From Gnetum montanum (Eukaryota; Streptophyta; Gnetopsida; Gnetales; Gnetaceae), in the NCBI GenBank assembly GCA_015680685.1, contig MNCI01027262.1, forward strand, positions 1,256,255 through 1,320,254: a DNA stretch of 64,000 bases, given 5' to 3'. Below are positions 45,646 through 58,350 of the stretch, piece after piece. The position numbers and the translations under genes were made by a program. The notes beneath the pieces were generated by a model, which ran no database searches, had not been told where the DNA came from, and worked only from the letters and a program-made list of their open reading frames with translations. Position 1 is the stretch's first letter. Each line of letters starts with the position of its first letter.

Positions 45646-48010
45646 ATGTCTCCTTCTTCATATAAAAGCACCTCATCGCCTAGGTCTAAAACAGGAAACA
45701 ATTGGTAGCATAATACACATGATGTTAATCCACTAGTCCCTCAACAAGTTTGAGTGGTATATATTCATCCCGATGAGTGTATACCAAACTTTACCTTTAT
45801 CCTCCATCAAGATGAACAACTGCGTTGGCGAGACTTATAGGGTAACATAGTGTTACCTCTCAATCATTCAGTCCTAAGCATGCTTCTTCGTGCTCTCACA
45901 CAAATTGGCATGCTGCACTTACACATATAATACATTGCGCAAGACTATGACTCAAGAGAATATCGTCCCACGGAGGCACAACATCAAAGGGACTTGCAAC
46001 AGGAGAGACATCATAAGTCTTTGAAGGGTAAGTGGTCCCAGGATGTCCCACATGTCTTAAGCGAAAATGAGTGTGGTGAACCTACCTTAGGTAGTCATCC
46101 ACATAATGATGTTCCTCCCCTTGACTTTTGTCAAGGGGTTGTGTATCAAAACCTTCATTCCACTATTCATAACCCAAGTTCTGATATTCATGGGCACAAA
46201 GGATCCGAAAAAGGGACATGAACTCATGATAAAGATGGACATTCTGATCGCAATCGCAATCGAGGCCGAGACCATAGAAGAGAAGGTAGCAAACATCATC
46301 ATGGTGATAGTTCTCCTTCTTCTTCACCTTCGTCATCTCCTTCACCCTCTCCTTCAATGTTCGGATGCGGTCATAAAGAAAAAGACCATGGGGATAAGGG
46401 CAAGCAAATTGGAAGTCATAGATGAAATAGCTAGGAAAGGGGACAAGGGCACTCTAGAGAGTCACGACATAGAAGAAGGGAGAGTAGGGAATAACGTAGG
46501 CATCATAGACGCCATGGACGAGATGATCATGATGAACCCCTCATTGCTACTCGAAGTATGTTGGACATAATTGGGGTTGTTAGAATTCCAACAAGGCATC
46601 TGAAAGATAGTAGGATCAAGAGATTAGATATAACAACATCCCATGATTTGGGGGATATAACGCTGATCCTCAGAATCATTTACAAGTATTCCATGATGCG
46701 TGTGCCTTATAGAACATAGAGAACGAATGGAAAAAACTTAAGTTGTTCCCATGGGCATTAGTTAAAGAAGCGAAAAGCTAGTACCGGTCTTTAAAACCAG
46801 AATCCATTCATAGGTGGAGTACTATGTTAGAACTATTTAATGATAAGTACCAAACGTACTTCTGAGTGTCTAACTTGCCAAAGTAAATCCAAGGCTAGAA
46901 ACAAGGAGGACATGAAGCCTTGGATGTTGCCATGGGCTGATACTATGCATTGTTACATTGTTGTCTTGGCCATGGTTATTTGCAAAGGGATTAACTATGC
47001 CATCTCATGGATGGGCTTAAGCATGAAATGAGAAGAACCCTTGGGACTTATGCTCAAGGGAGACTATTTGAGCTTAGGTCCCATCAAATTCAAAGACTAT
47101 TGGAGCAATTTGCTAAGGAAGAAGGTGAGCTATGGAAGAGAAAAAGTGTGGAAGAGTATAATCGAGATCCTTCCCTTTGAAAGAGGGGAGTAAAATTTTG
47201 TGAGGATAAAGAAGAGTCACCACTCAAAGAAATGGTGAATAGGAAAACTTGCCTAGCCAAAAGATGACATCAGAAGTTTTGACAAAGGTAGACCAAATGT
47301 GGGATTCCCTAGACAATAGATTTCAAACTGTCCTTAAAATAGTAGAGGAGTCTAGAGAGCAAGGTAGTGAGAAAAGAAAAAAGAAAGAGGCTAAACATGC
47401 ACGTAGCAAGGGTAAGGGCAAAGTTGCCATCACTGAAGAGGTTGCGGATTTGGAAACAGACAATGATAGTGGATGTGAGATATGTCAATATGATCATCCT
47501 AAGGGATGTTGCCCTGTAATCTCACATTTGTAGGAGTCTGGGGTGTATGCACTCAACCCACAATTAAACAAAAGGAAAACACCCTGAAGGTTACCTTATC
47601 CTCAAGGTAACCCAAGGTAGTTCCACCAACTCTCAACATATTATCCCAATGAAAATCCACCACAACTGATTGAGCAATATGAATAGTGGCAGCACCCACA
47701 ATCATGGGGAATGCCATGACCAAGGCAATAATATCCTTACCGGTGACCTGACCTATATGGATATTATGTGCAGTAACCAATCTCTCCATGTAACTATACT
47801 AGTCACGTCACTCCTCAACCTTACTACCAAGCCCACAAGTATTATGGGATTCCCTCTTATAGAGGAGATATTCTACAAGCATATCATCCTTCTCATCTAA
47901 CCACATCTCTTCCGCCAATAGCTCTACTACCACCTGCTTCTGTGATGCAAGGTGAAATCCCTACCCAACCGCAGCAACGTAACATCGCAAGGGCTATTAA
48001 CTCAACCTAC
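45646..48010 (+). pseudogene. gag: Gag of element C
   Basis: Homologous to element B gag throughout: the N-terminal HPDECIPNFTFILHQDEQ, an Arg/His/Ser-rich stretch (46190-46380), the core FPWALVKEAKS-like region (46740-46790), the helical KVDQMWDSLDNR (47285-47320), HPKGCCPVISHL (47495-47530) and a Gln/Pro/Tyr tail. Unlike B it has several frameshifts (first near 46640). Stops shared with B include TAG in QG*KQ (46895) and after ISHL (47531), and TGA after RDPSL (47177). Where B has TAG near 16580 (QP*QQR), C has CAG, and where B has TAG in HL*AFHD, C has CAA. Confidence 0.7.
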
Positions 48011-48149
48011 TGTTGGTTCCAACAATCACATGAAGAAAAGACCTTTCTTTAGAACCAATAGTCCAACCAAGCCCTTGTAATCATAAGCAATTGATTCCTT
48101 ATACACCTTAGTATCAATCAAAACTTTGGAGCCCCCTTCAACCCAATCA

Positions 48150-48640
48150 CTACACTCAACGCATACAGTCATGCTAGCACATGCTGTCATTGATTGGATC
48201 AAAGTTAGCTACCTTTCCCTCTAATATACTTACAAATCGCTAGAAATGTGCCATGCAAGGCTCTTTTGGATTCAGGTTCTGGTGTCAACTTGATTTCTCA
48301 AGAAATGTACAAGGCCTGGAACTTGCCTCCATTGGAAAAGAGCAACATCCATCTAGAGTTGGTTGACTAGTCCATCATTGTCCCATTGGGACTAGTGGAA
48401 GACATTGTTACCATTGTTTGTGGGTGGTCATACCTAGCTGACTTTCTAGTGATTTAGGTAAACAACGGTAAGGGGGACTTCCCAATTATAATGGGAAGAG
48501 CATGACTAAGCACCACCGACACACGCCTAGGAATCTATGATCTTTTCCTAGAAATATCAAAGGAAAATACATTCGGAAAGATCAAGAAGAAGAAAGTTAT
48601 GTGCATCACATATAGTGACATAGGGTGTAATTGCATGCAG
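48150..48640 (+). pseudogene. Aspartic protease of element C
   Basis: The active-site loop Leu-Leu-Asp-Ser-Gly-Ser-Gly-Val-Asn is intact, followed by SQEMYKAWNLPPL and DFPIIMGRA, with TAG/TGA stops (for example TGG to TGA after MGRA). Close homologue of the element B protease. Confidence 0.7.
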
Positions 48641-49079
48641 AGGTCATGGTTTGTGAAAAGTTTAGCATTGCCTACATGCAATCAGTGTACACAAGTGATT
48701 AACATACAAAGATGCCCATATGTAGTAGCCACACGATAGGAAGACACCTAATCGTTGATAGCTAATCAGGAAAGTAGTTCACTCATATGCATGGAACCAA
48801 ATGAGGGTTTGACTTGTGCTTACATCGATAGCATAGACACATTAGAGCAAGTCCACTACCAACTTCCAAGTCTTAACCTTGAAAATATCAACTGGGGGAA
48901 GTTGAAAATTCCTGAGAAATTTACGTAGAAGCCCCTCAAGCTGAAACCATTACGCACTGGTGTGGAATACACGTTCCTTAAAAATGGAAAACTGGTAATT
49001 ATCAATGCTAAGCTTGCTCCTCAATAGAAAGAAGAACCGCTGAAGGTAATAAATAAATAGTCAGAAGCCTTTACTTGGT

Positions 49080-50340
49080 CATATCCTGAATTAATTGGAA
49101 TAGATCTTAGGATATGCCAACATAAAATTTACAGTGACCCCTCCATGAAGCCTCGAAGACAACTGTAGAGACGATTGAATCCTAAGCTGAAGCAAGTAGT
49201 TAAGGAAGAAATCAAATAGGTTCTCAAGGCTAGGTTCATATACCCCATTGTTGATAGCGAATGGGTTAGCCCCTTAGTTATTGTGCCTAAAAAGGGAGGC
49301 AAATGAAGGGTGTGCATAGATTTTAGGCTACTAAATATGGCAACATTCAAAGATCACTTTCCATTGCCATTTGTCGACCAAGTCTTAGACACCATCGTAG
49401 GGAATTGCTATTATAGTTTTCTAGATGGATATAGCAGATATAACCAAATAAAAATAGCCCTAAAAAATCAAGCCAAGACTACGTTCACCAGTCCTTGGTG
49501 AACATTTGCATACAAACAGATGTCGTTTGGCTTATGTAATGCCCCTGCAACATTTCAAAGACTAGTTCTAAGCATATTCCAACAATAGATAGGGAATGGC
49601 GTGGAGGTATTTATGGAAAACTTCTCCACTTATGGAGCAAACTTTGATCAAGCCTTGGACTAGTTGGAGCAAGTGTTAAAAAGATGTGTATAAATCAATT
49701 TGAGGATCAACTGGCAAAAAAGCCATTTGATGATTCAAGAAGGTGTAGTACTAGGACACAAAATGTCACACACAGGGATAGAGGTAGATCCTAAGAAAAT
49801 CAAAATTATCCAAGGAATTACCCATCAACCTAAAACTATCAAAGATATTCAGTCATTCCTTGGACATACTGGCTACTATAGCAGATTTATTAAGAACTTT
49901 TCAAAGGTGGTCAAACCATTGGTGGAGTTAACGAAAAAAGACATACCTTTTGAGTGGATCAGGAAATGTGAATTAGCTTTCCAAACTATGAAATAGAAGC
50001 TAGTAACAACACCCATTCTACAAGCTCTTAACTAGTCCAAACCATTTTATATCATGACTAACGCATCCAACTATGCTTTAGGAGCTGTACTTACACAATT
50101 AGATGACCAGAAGCATCCTTATTACATCCACTGTGTAAGTAGAAGTATCACTGGTGCATAACTTAACTACACTACCATAGAGAAAGAATTAATGGCTGTA
50201 GTGTTTGTACTAGAAAAGTTTAGACACTATGTATTGGGATATAAAGCATATATACATATAGATCATAGTGCAATCTGGTTCCTCATGAATAAGCCAATGG
50301 TAAGCCCTCATATTATATGATGGCTTGTAATCTTACAATA
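49080..50340 (+). pseudogene. Reverse transcriptase and RNase H of element C
   Basis: RT: VSPLVIVPKKGGK, RVCIDFRLLNMATFKDHFPLP, SFLDGYSRYNQI (catalytic Asp), MSFGLCNAPATFQR. The second catalytic box, normally Phe-Met-Asp-Asp in Athila elements, reads Phe-Met-Glu-Asn (about 49610-49625), so the enzyme is dead. The connection is HTGYYSRFIKNFSKVVKPL. RNase H: FYIMTNASNYALGAVLTQ (the first Asp appears as Asn), YTTIEKELMAVVFVLEKFRHY, HIDHSAI. Ten or so stops are spread through one frame. The frame runs into a deletion at about 50350. Confidence 0.8.
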
Positions 50341-50350
50341 GTTCAATTTA

Positions 50351-51064
50351 ATGATGATTAAGTTTCTAGAAGACCACATTCTAAGTAGATTTGGTCTACC
50401 CAAAGTGTTAGTGTCAAACAATGGACCAGTCTTCAAATTCGAAGAGTTTATCAGATGGGCATCTAAAAAATCCATTTTCTTATTTTCCTCATCAAATTAT
50501 TATCCTCAAGGAAATGGCCTAGTAGAATCCACCAATAAAAATCTTATTACTTATATCAAGAAATCGATGGATGGGAATCCAGGAAATTGGATCGATTATC
50601 TACAATCCGCATTGTGGTCAGATCGAATTAGATTCAAGAAAGCTATCGGGACATCACCATATAACTTAGTTGATGGTTTGCCAGCAAGAATTACAAACAA
50701 GATTGTAAGCTCAGCTTCTAAATTTGTACAAAGATATAGCGAAAAAACTGATAAAGATAGAAGTTTCATGACTTTGCTTATTAAAAGAAAAGCTGAAGTA
50801 GATAAAGCAAGGGATAATTTGTTATAGAATGCCTCTCAGGTTAAAAGATGGTTTGATAGAAAAGCTTTGAAAAGAACTTTCAAGATAGGGGACCTTGTCC
50901 TGTTATGGAATATGAAGAAGCCAAATAAATTTACATCGACATGGATTGGTCCCTTTCAAATTACAAAGCAATTTTCTGAGGATACTTACAAATTATCAAC
51001 TTTGGATGGCATGAAATTGCAATTTCCATATAATGTTTTGCATATAAAACATTATTTGGAATAA
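50351..51064 (+). pseudogene. Truncated integrase of element C
   Basis: Starts inside the catalytic core (LEDHILSRFGLPKVLVSNNGPVF) fused directly to RNase H, so the rest of RNase H, the zinc-binding domain and the first catalytic Asp are deleted. The second catalytic Asp is Asn (SNNG for TDNG); the Glu is kept in GNGLVESTNK. The C-terminal part (50867-51064) has the GPF chromatin/DNA-binding-like tail TWIGPFQITKQFSEDTYKL. Confidence 0.8.
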
Positions 51065-51446
51065 TTGCATACAACTTGAAGATGTCATTACACAAAATAA
51101 TATATGTATATACTATTAGGTATAATATTACTAGGAGTATAGTATTAATTAATATGTTTAATTATGATTTATTTAGATTAGAAAATAATTTTCCTTCAAG
51201 TGAGGCAAGTGGAAGCCTACAAGTGAAACAAGTGGAATTCTACAATTGTGACAAGTGGAGAGGGTAACTCATCCACCACTTAGTGATGATTGTGACAAAT
51301 GGTTAGAATGTCTAACAAGAAGGAAGTTTGGTTGAGGACTCTTGGGGGGGAATTAAAATTTTTAGTACCTATAAAAGGAGGGTTAGGTTGCCTAAGATTT
51401 TATCATCTTTCAATTCAAGTTGAGTAGTGAAAGTTAGAGAGAGCTA

Positions 51447-51980
51447 ATGGATTTTGAGAGAGCAATCAAAAAGCCTTTTATTCCATATGTGATGGGATGT
51501 TGCCTTGAGCATGTATTGAAGGCTTACCTAAAGGCTAGATCTTATGGAGCTCCAAAAGAGTGTCCTTTTATGGTTTGGTTGTCCGATGAATTTTCTTCTC
51601 TCACTAGAGGGTTGGATATAGAGTCCAATGTTTAGGGGCGATATCAAGATTGCTCCAAAGAAGAAGAAAAAGGAGAAGAGAAACCAACCAATGAAGAGTC
51701 ATCATGGGGATGGGGAGAAGCTTTTGTCTCCTGAGAGGAAAATGAAGGACCTAATGGAGAAGAAGAAAAGAGCTCATCCGAAAAAGAGAAAAGTGCTAAA
51801 GAGAAAGCTCTAGTAGATCAAGGTGAGAGCTCCACCAAGCCAGAGAGCAACAGGACCACCTTCATCACATTAGAAATTTCCTATGAAATAGTTAGAGAGA
51901 TGAGGATTCCCACTAGGGTAACCCTCACAATTCAATTTCCATCCCAAGAATAGGCTATGAAGGACTTGATGATGTACAGT
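51447..51980 (+). pseudogene. Unrecognised accessory ORF of element C
   Basis: A 62-residue open start (MDFERAIKKPF...) is preceded by its own TATA-like CCTATAAAAGGAGG at 51368. After a stop or frame change come Lys/Glu-rich charged stretches (51628-51850) and a more hydrophobic end (about 51870-51960). I do not recognise the family. It follows the integrase, where env-like or accessory ORFs occur in Athila elements, but no transmembrane or env signature is visible. Confidence 0.35.
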
Positions 51981-54900
51981 TTGTTATTTTCCTTAGGAAT
52001 GAGGTTTTTGTCCCATCATATCTTATGTTAAATGAGAATTTTCCTCCAAAAAGATTTCTATTCAGTTGTAAAAATTCAATGAAAGTTTCAGTATGTTCTA
52101 GTTTTGAAATGAGGTTGCATAAATTTCTTTAAGCTTTTAAGGGGGCAAAAATGTTGGCACATATGGCCATTTCATGGAATAGTAAGATTCATTTTAAATA
52201 TTATTGTAAGAATGGGAGAGTGTAAGTGTGCTATTTCATACCATTGGTATGGGATCTAGGGGAGACCATAATATTATTGGTGGAAATAATGATGCACATA
52301 TGAAAGACAATGAATAAAAGATTGCAAGAGCTAATGTGCATCATGAATGAATTGAAAAGCAAGGAATTCTTCATTGTTAGAAATATGTTCAAGAATTGAT
52401 CATTTGGATACTGGTAAAGAATGAGAGAAGAAAACTAGAAATGAAAATTTAAAAATTAAAATCAACAGATTGTATGAATTACAAAATGGGAGAATATCGG
52501 TGGATGTTTGCTAAAATGATGTCTCACAAATTTTGGAGGTCTAGAGCAGGCAGGAATTATTCATAATCCACGTTTAAAATTTTAAACACAAAAAAAAGAG
52601 AATAGAAGAAGACTCTGGCGGGAAAATAGAACTGCGGTAGCAACAATCTTCCAAGTTGGGCAATCTGAAACGGACAGAAGCTTCTGCACCACGACAAATT
52701 CTTACCATGATAAACATTTAGGCATTAAAGAATGTTCATGAACGTAGACACTGGACATTTCATGGAGACAGATGCATACAGTGTTCCGGCAAAGTTAAGA
52801 AGGCATTTTTTCGCAGGGGAAAAAATTCGAAAATCTCATCAAAATCACAGCCCGCGGTGTTGCGCCTCTTCAATTTTCTAAAGAATCAGCGTAGATTCTG
52901 AAACAGTGCGTAGGCCTAGGGTTTTGGCACAGCATGCAGGTCCACGATTTCATCATGGCGCAGATTCTGACACAGCGCGATGCCCTAAACCCTCGCCAGA
53001 AACTATGAACGTGGCCTTGGGGTTTCTGTAATGGTTTGTGCAGACAACAAGAAAATTCATGGGCAAGAAGGCCGTAAGGAAAGCAATGCCAGTGATGGGA
53101 GAAGTAATGTTTCAGGCCTGAAATTGTTTCCATTCCAAAGACTGGTGCATAAAATCGCGCAAGGTTTTAAGTCAGATTTATGTTTCGGCCCACCACCGTG
53201 ACTTCCAATACTTTGTTGCAGGGATTTTCCAGTTGTGACCTCACCAAACAGGCTTGGGCTTTCCCAAGGAACCCATTTCAAATTTTTTTAGGTGGTAATC
53301 ACAAATGTCATTCACTCCTGGAACCTGCAATTCGAAGCAGTAGCCATGCCCGATGCTGATGCATTCGATATCGCATACCAGTGCACTGAACACGGCAATG
53401 GAGACACGAAGGCATACAAAAATAGGTGTATAATTGAATCCGCAGAGCATGAGATATTTTAACTGATGCTGGAGTTGCAATTTAATCTATCACTAAAACT
53501 TACCATTAATTTAATTATTCCAAGTGCCCAGTTGTAAGTTAATTATTCCAAGTCTTAAAACATTATTTTAAACATTATTATATATAAGTTACTACCCATA
53601 AAATATTTGTAATATTATATTAAATATTTGTAATATTTACAAATATGAATGTTAGCATAAATTTCTCTTAACTAAATGGGTAAGTTGTAACCTCCTTACT
53701 TGGGAGAAAAGTTAGCTAGGATATTTTGGAATGTAACTACCTTATGAACCTTATAAAAAGGCTTCAAGTGTACGAAGATGGGGGGAAGACCAAGGAGGTC
53801 TCACATCATACTTTGGAGAAGACACTTGATACATCACACTTTGGAAGGCTACTAGCTAGTACTTGGGCTCTCACTTGGAGACACACTTTGAGTCTTCGGA
53901 GAAGAGCATTTGTACAAAGAAAGTGTGAAAGATTGCTTGTAAGATGACTTGCTAAAGGAAAGATTTCAGCCTCTTTGCCATAGTCCTGTGAGTTATGCTT
54001 TATATTTGTTTTTTTTTTAAATTGTTTAGCTAGTGGTTTAGATAGTATCATCCTTGGCAAGTAATTTTGGGATTTTTAGATTGCTCTTATTGTTCTTGTT
54101 GCCCGATAGAAAATTTCTATTAAAATTTTGCCATAGAAGCGCTGGTGTTTAAGAGCCTTAAGAGAATTTTAGTAGTAAATTTTATTATTGTGCAATGTAT
54201 AAGAACCGCTATTGGGATTGTTGTAATAGAGCCTTTGCTTGTAGTCATGCCGTTGAGCGATTCAATAGTTAAGAGGGTTCAGAAAATATTTGGTATTTTG
54301 ATGGGACCAGAATAGCTTTTTTTTTATCTTTAAAGTAAATCTCCGTGGTATTTCAATCAGAAATTGTCAAGTCTTTTGAAGATTCTATTGAATGCAATTG
54401 TTGACATCCATTATCTAGCCAAAATGGTGTCTCGTACGTGGTAGTTTATGCAACAATTTTTTGGTAGCATAGTAGGATTGTCTTGAAGAAATTTCTTATT
54501 TGATCCTTGGAAGTTTGAACAATTTGTAGTTATTGAATTTGGGATAGATTTATTGCGAAGTGTCTACTCATGTCATTTTACCTTGTTTAAATATTTTAGG
54601 TCCATGCAAATCTGCTTTCTTTTTTATCTATTTCCATTGAATCTTGCTTTATTTCTAGTTTTCTTGTGGAACTATTTGTTTCTTTGGGGAAAATTAGAAA
54701 TAGATTCGTAGAGTTGTGCTTAAATGTTTTAACAAAATTTTATTTGTTACAAGTAGGTATTATAAGGACTGCATAGACTAGGCAATTGAACAAAATAGGA
54801 ACTCTCAACAACTCACAGTACTTGGCAAAGTTGGCTGAATTTCTTTAAGATAACTCATTTGTAGTTTACACAAAATGCAATCGTTTCATATTTCACAACT

Positions 54901-55777
54901 GCACATTGCAATAGCACACACACATACTCACATTAACTACTGAGTTTTTTTGGAGGTATCTGGGCCTTGGTGTTGCCAGAGACCAACAGGCACCTAAATC
55001 CTGTTCAAGGACACTAGTTGGCGGTTGCGTCCCAAATGGTCGCCAACATTTTCCTTAAACATTTCTTGCAATCAATCATCTCTTTTTTCATCCTCATCTA
55101 TGAAATCCATTTTATTGGCGTTTCTGTTGTTATTTTTTCTCATCTTTCTTATTCCTCATATTTTTCCATCTTATAGCTACCAGAGATTCGCTCTTAGTCA
55201 TGGGGGCCCTAGCACAAATTTTTTAATTTTCTCCATTTTACTATTCGCCTAACCCCTACACCTTGGGTAGTCACCTGTGATAAATCTCTGAACCAGTTTT
55301 TTCCATAACCAAAACTCAGCCAATGTGCTTCATATCAAGGCAAGGTATCAATTGCATTGTGGTTTATCTATCCTTGCTCATTTGTGACTGTGTTGTGTGT
55401 GAAGATGGCGATCATACAAACAATGGACTAGGCTTGGAGGAAGCACTCAAGATGGACTGGAACTGAAGCATTTATAAAAGGAGCAAGTTTGGTGATGTGG
55501 TTGTGAATAAATAATGGAAGGCACAATCTTAACATTGGCAACAACATGCTTCATTTTCTTTCTCTCTCTTTCACTACAAGCTACCAAATAAAGGCTTAAA
55601 TTTCATTTATGTATGAGTATTTACCACAATGGTCATGAACACTAATGTTGTAATATGCTTATTGATCTGTTCACTGGGCACATTGAGTCTGTCATCCCAT
55701 TCCACCGTTAGTTAATTAGTTAATAATCCCATACCTTCCCAATATTTTGTAAGGAACTTGAGGATGAGTTTTCATTT
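51981..55777 (+). other. Element C post-integrase region
   Basis: Long noncoding stretch. It includes a less AT-rich, CpG-containing island (52590-53290) with minus-strand frames of 74-87 residues, an LTR-like stretch with TATA-like TTATAAAAAGG near 53750, and from about 54960 the 3' untranslated region shared with element B (AGTCATGGGGG near 55197). A second insertion inside this region is possible, but I could not find paired ends. Confidence 0.4.
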
Positions 55778-55790
55778 AGTCGTGGAGGTA
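55778..55790 (+). promoter_or_regulatory. Polypurine tract of element C
   Basis: CGTGGAGGTA immediately before the LTR start TGATGAGAGT, matching the tract of element B. Confidence 0.65.
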
Positions 55791-56707
55791 TGATGAGAGT
55801 AGTTACTCTAGCAATTTATTTCAATTATTAGAGTAGTTACTCTAGCAGTTTATTCTAATTATTAGAGCAGTTACTCTAGCGGTTTATTCTAATTATTAGA
55901 GTTGTTACTCTAATTATTAGAGTAGTTTCTCTCAAGCCTATAAATATAGTGCCCAGGCACACAATTGGAAAAAGAAGTCTTTTAGTAGTCAAGTAGCGAA
56001 ACTCTTGTAGTCTATTTGAAAGTTAGAGTATTTTCCAAATTTCCACAACAAGATTTCTAAGTGTGGACGGATCTTTATTCAAGCATTTTATACCTGATCA
56101 CACCTTGTGTATGGTAATAAAGACAAGCTCTTTGATTCATCCTTACTGCACTTGAGATTTGTTTTCTTACGCATTTCTTTTATTTTATTTTCTTATGAAT
56201 TGATTTTATTTTATTTTATTTTATGCACTTTACATTTCTGTTATTAGCATAGCAATTCATTTTGATCAATTAATCAAATCATTAAATTACACAAGTACGA
56301 CCACTTCAAGCATGCATGTAATGCCTGGTAACCTAGTAACGATTAGCGTTTGGTAATCCCAACAATGTTGCACTGGTTCAGGATGTGTACGGTAAGTGGG
56401 AATCGATGATGGTGTTAGGATTAGTTAGAACTTAGTTAATGAGTAGTTATGTTAAATTAGTCACTTAGTTACCTCTCTCCTTCCCTAGCGTAGGACATAA
56501 AAACATAAAAGTTATAAAATTCATATGCCTCAAGCTTACTTAACCATACAATTGTGACATATAGGTAAGCTTGGGAAGACAATAATCAACCAACCCATCC
56601 TTATTCCACAGGGATGCATAAGCACTTCGTCCTTGGAAGTCGACCAAATCGTGCATGGAACGCTCGTATTCGTATGGTTGAGCGTAGGGATACCTTGCCG
56701 CTCATCA
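55791..56707 (+). mobile_element. 3' LTR of element C
   Basis: 917 bp, TGATGAGAG to CTCATCA; like the 5' LTR but with an additional U3 repeat unit. Followed by the target duplication CTAAA. Confidence 0.88.
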
Positions 56708-56712
56708 CTAAA
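56708..56712 (+). repeat. Right target duplication of element C
   Basis: CTAAA, identical to 44638-44642. Confidence 0.85.
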
Positions 56713-57099
56713 GTTTTTAAAATATGATTTTTTTCCGAATTTATGAACTTGCCTTGGATAAAAATAAAGAATTTTCTCTTGAATATTTTATTTATTAAGC
56801 TATAGAACTCTCTCATGAAATCATTCCGTATCTTAGGTTTCCATCATCACTTTTTAAAAGTATCTTAGGTTTCAAATGGTTATGAGTGTAGGCTCTAAAT
56901 TGGCAAATAACTTCAATTTCGAAGGGCATCATCTCTACTTTAAGAACCATAATATGATTTTTGTATTTTTCTTTTCACTTTGAATTCATTAAGTATAAAA
57001 AGTTTCTAAAGTTCATCTATCTATTTCTAATATAGGACCTCATATAATACACTTAGAAAACATAGCTAGTTGAATAATGACATAATATAGTTGCTTTTG

Positions 57100-58260
57100 G
57101 ATATCCCAAGCTAGAATAGATTCCCTCTGACATCTTATTTTTTAAGTACACAAGGATTTCATACCATGTAAAACTCTTTGAGGAATGCACTGATCCCATT
57201 TGTAATTATAAAAGCATTCTAGGTGAAAATATTTATAATAAGAAGTTATGTTTACATGCTTGTTTGCTATAGTGAAATTGTATATCTTATTAAATATGCT
57301 AGAAATCATGACTTTAAGTTTTTGGACATTGAATTTCATTTTTGAATGGTGGAAAAAGTTATCAAGAGTATTTAGCATTTGTTGTAATCCTTCTATTGAA
57401 TTTAAAATTAAGACAGCATCATCAACTTATAGTTGGCATTTTATACATTTAGTTTTCAACTTCATCAACAAAAAGCTGAAATAAATTAGCACAAAGAGAA
57501 TATCTTTGTTTTACATTAAAAAAACTATTAAATAAAACTTCTTTCTTGACCATTTGCAAATTGAATGCATACCTCTTTGTAAAATTTTTATGGCAAATAA
57601 TAGTGTGCTAGAAATTTATAAATTTTCTAAGTTCCTTTATAACTTACTCTGAATGACCAAATCATAGGCTTTAGAGACATATACAAACTATATAAATGTT
57701 TTCTTATATGGACCTTTTGCACTATCAGTAAGATATTTTAAAGGGATGAGATGGTTTATGATAGAATGTTGTTACCTAAATCATGCTTGGAAAATTAAAT
57801 GTATCTTTTTTTCTTCAATCGATCTTGGAAGCATAGGTTCTCGTCTAGTGCCCAAAAGCTTGGTAAGAATATAATCCTCATTATAATAATTCTATAATTA
57901 TTTATATCCTTTTTGTTTTCTTTTTTAAAAAGGTGTATTTGTGCTTTTTATGCATTATTTCTTTTCTAACCCCACATTTATAACTAAAATTAACTTATTT
58001 GAAATGACATTCTATACCAATGGCATTTTCCATTTTAAAATTTCTTCATATAAGTTATTTATATTAGAAACTTACCTCATGCTAGTCTTTTATTCATTAT
58101 AGAATGTCATCAAAAGAAATAAACAAAGTATTATCACTATGATGAAATTTTCCCAGTTTGTCATTGGTGTTAAACAAAATTTGATAGAAATTTTCAATAT
58201 CTTTAAGCTTTAAATTAATTGCTAAAAACATTTTGGATTTTCTTGATCATTTATAATAAA
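57100..58260 (-). pseudogene. L1-type LINE reverse transcriptase fragment, minus strand
   Basis: Read leftwards: a linker near 58140, then VSKAYDLV-like palm sequence (about 57700), YSLCANLFQLFVDEVEN (about 57500), DDAVLILN (57440-57415, the remains of the FADD box), and an open 78-residue piece (57378-57142) with LDNFFHHSKMKFNVQKLKVMI and NYKWDQCI, typical of the RT thumb. Stops and frameshifts are common. Both ends are indistinct. Confidence 0.6.
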
Positions 58261-58350
58261 CATGAGCATAGTTGAGCTGATTATAAGCTCATTGTTAAAG
58301 TACTTCTAATAGGAGGTTGTGAGTTCAATCCTTAGTTATACATACAATGG
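58261..58350 (+). repeat. SINE-like, tRNA-derived sequence
   Basis: A-box-like TAGTTGAGCTGATTATAAG and, about 35 bases on, B-box-like GTTGTGAGTTCAATCC. Confidence 0.35.

Larger units (their letters stand above)
44643..56707 (+). mobile_element. Athila-like Ty3/gypsy retrotransposon C, 12.1 kb
   Basis: LTR pair, tRNA-Asp-like primer binding site, gag, protease, RT, RNase H, truncated integrase, a 4.7-kb post-integrase region and a perfect 5-bp target duplication. Gag and protease are homologous to those of element B, and the R-U5 part of the LTR is shared with B, but U3 is different. All genes are broken. Confidence 0.88.

Noticed and set aside
53480-54400. Possible solo LTR of another retrotransposon (TATA-like TTATAAAAAGG near 53750)
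   Set aside because: No paired ends, primer site or target duplication could be found; kept only as a note in the region entry.
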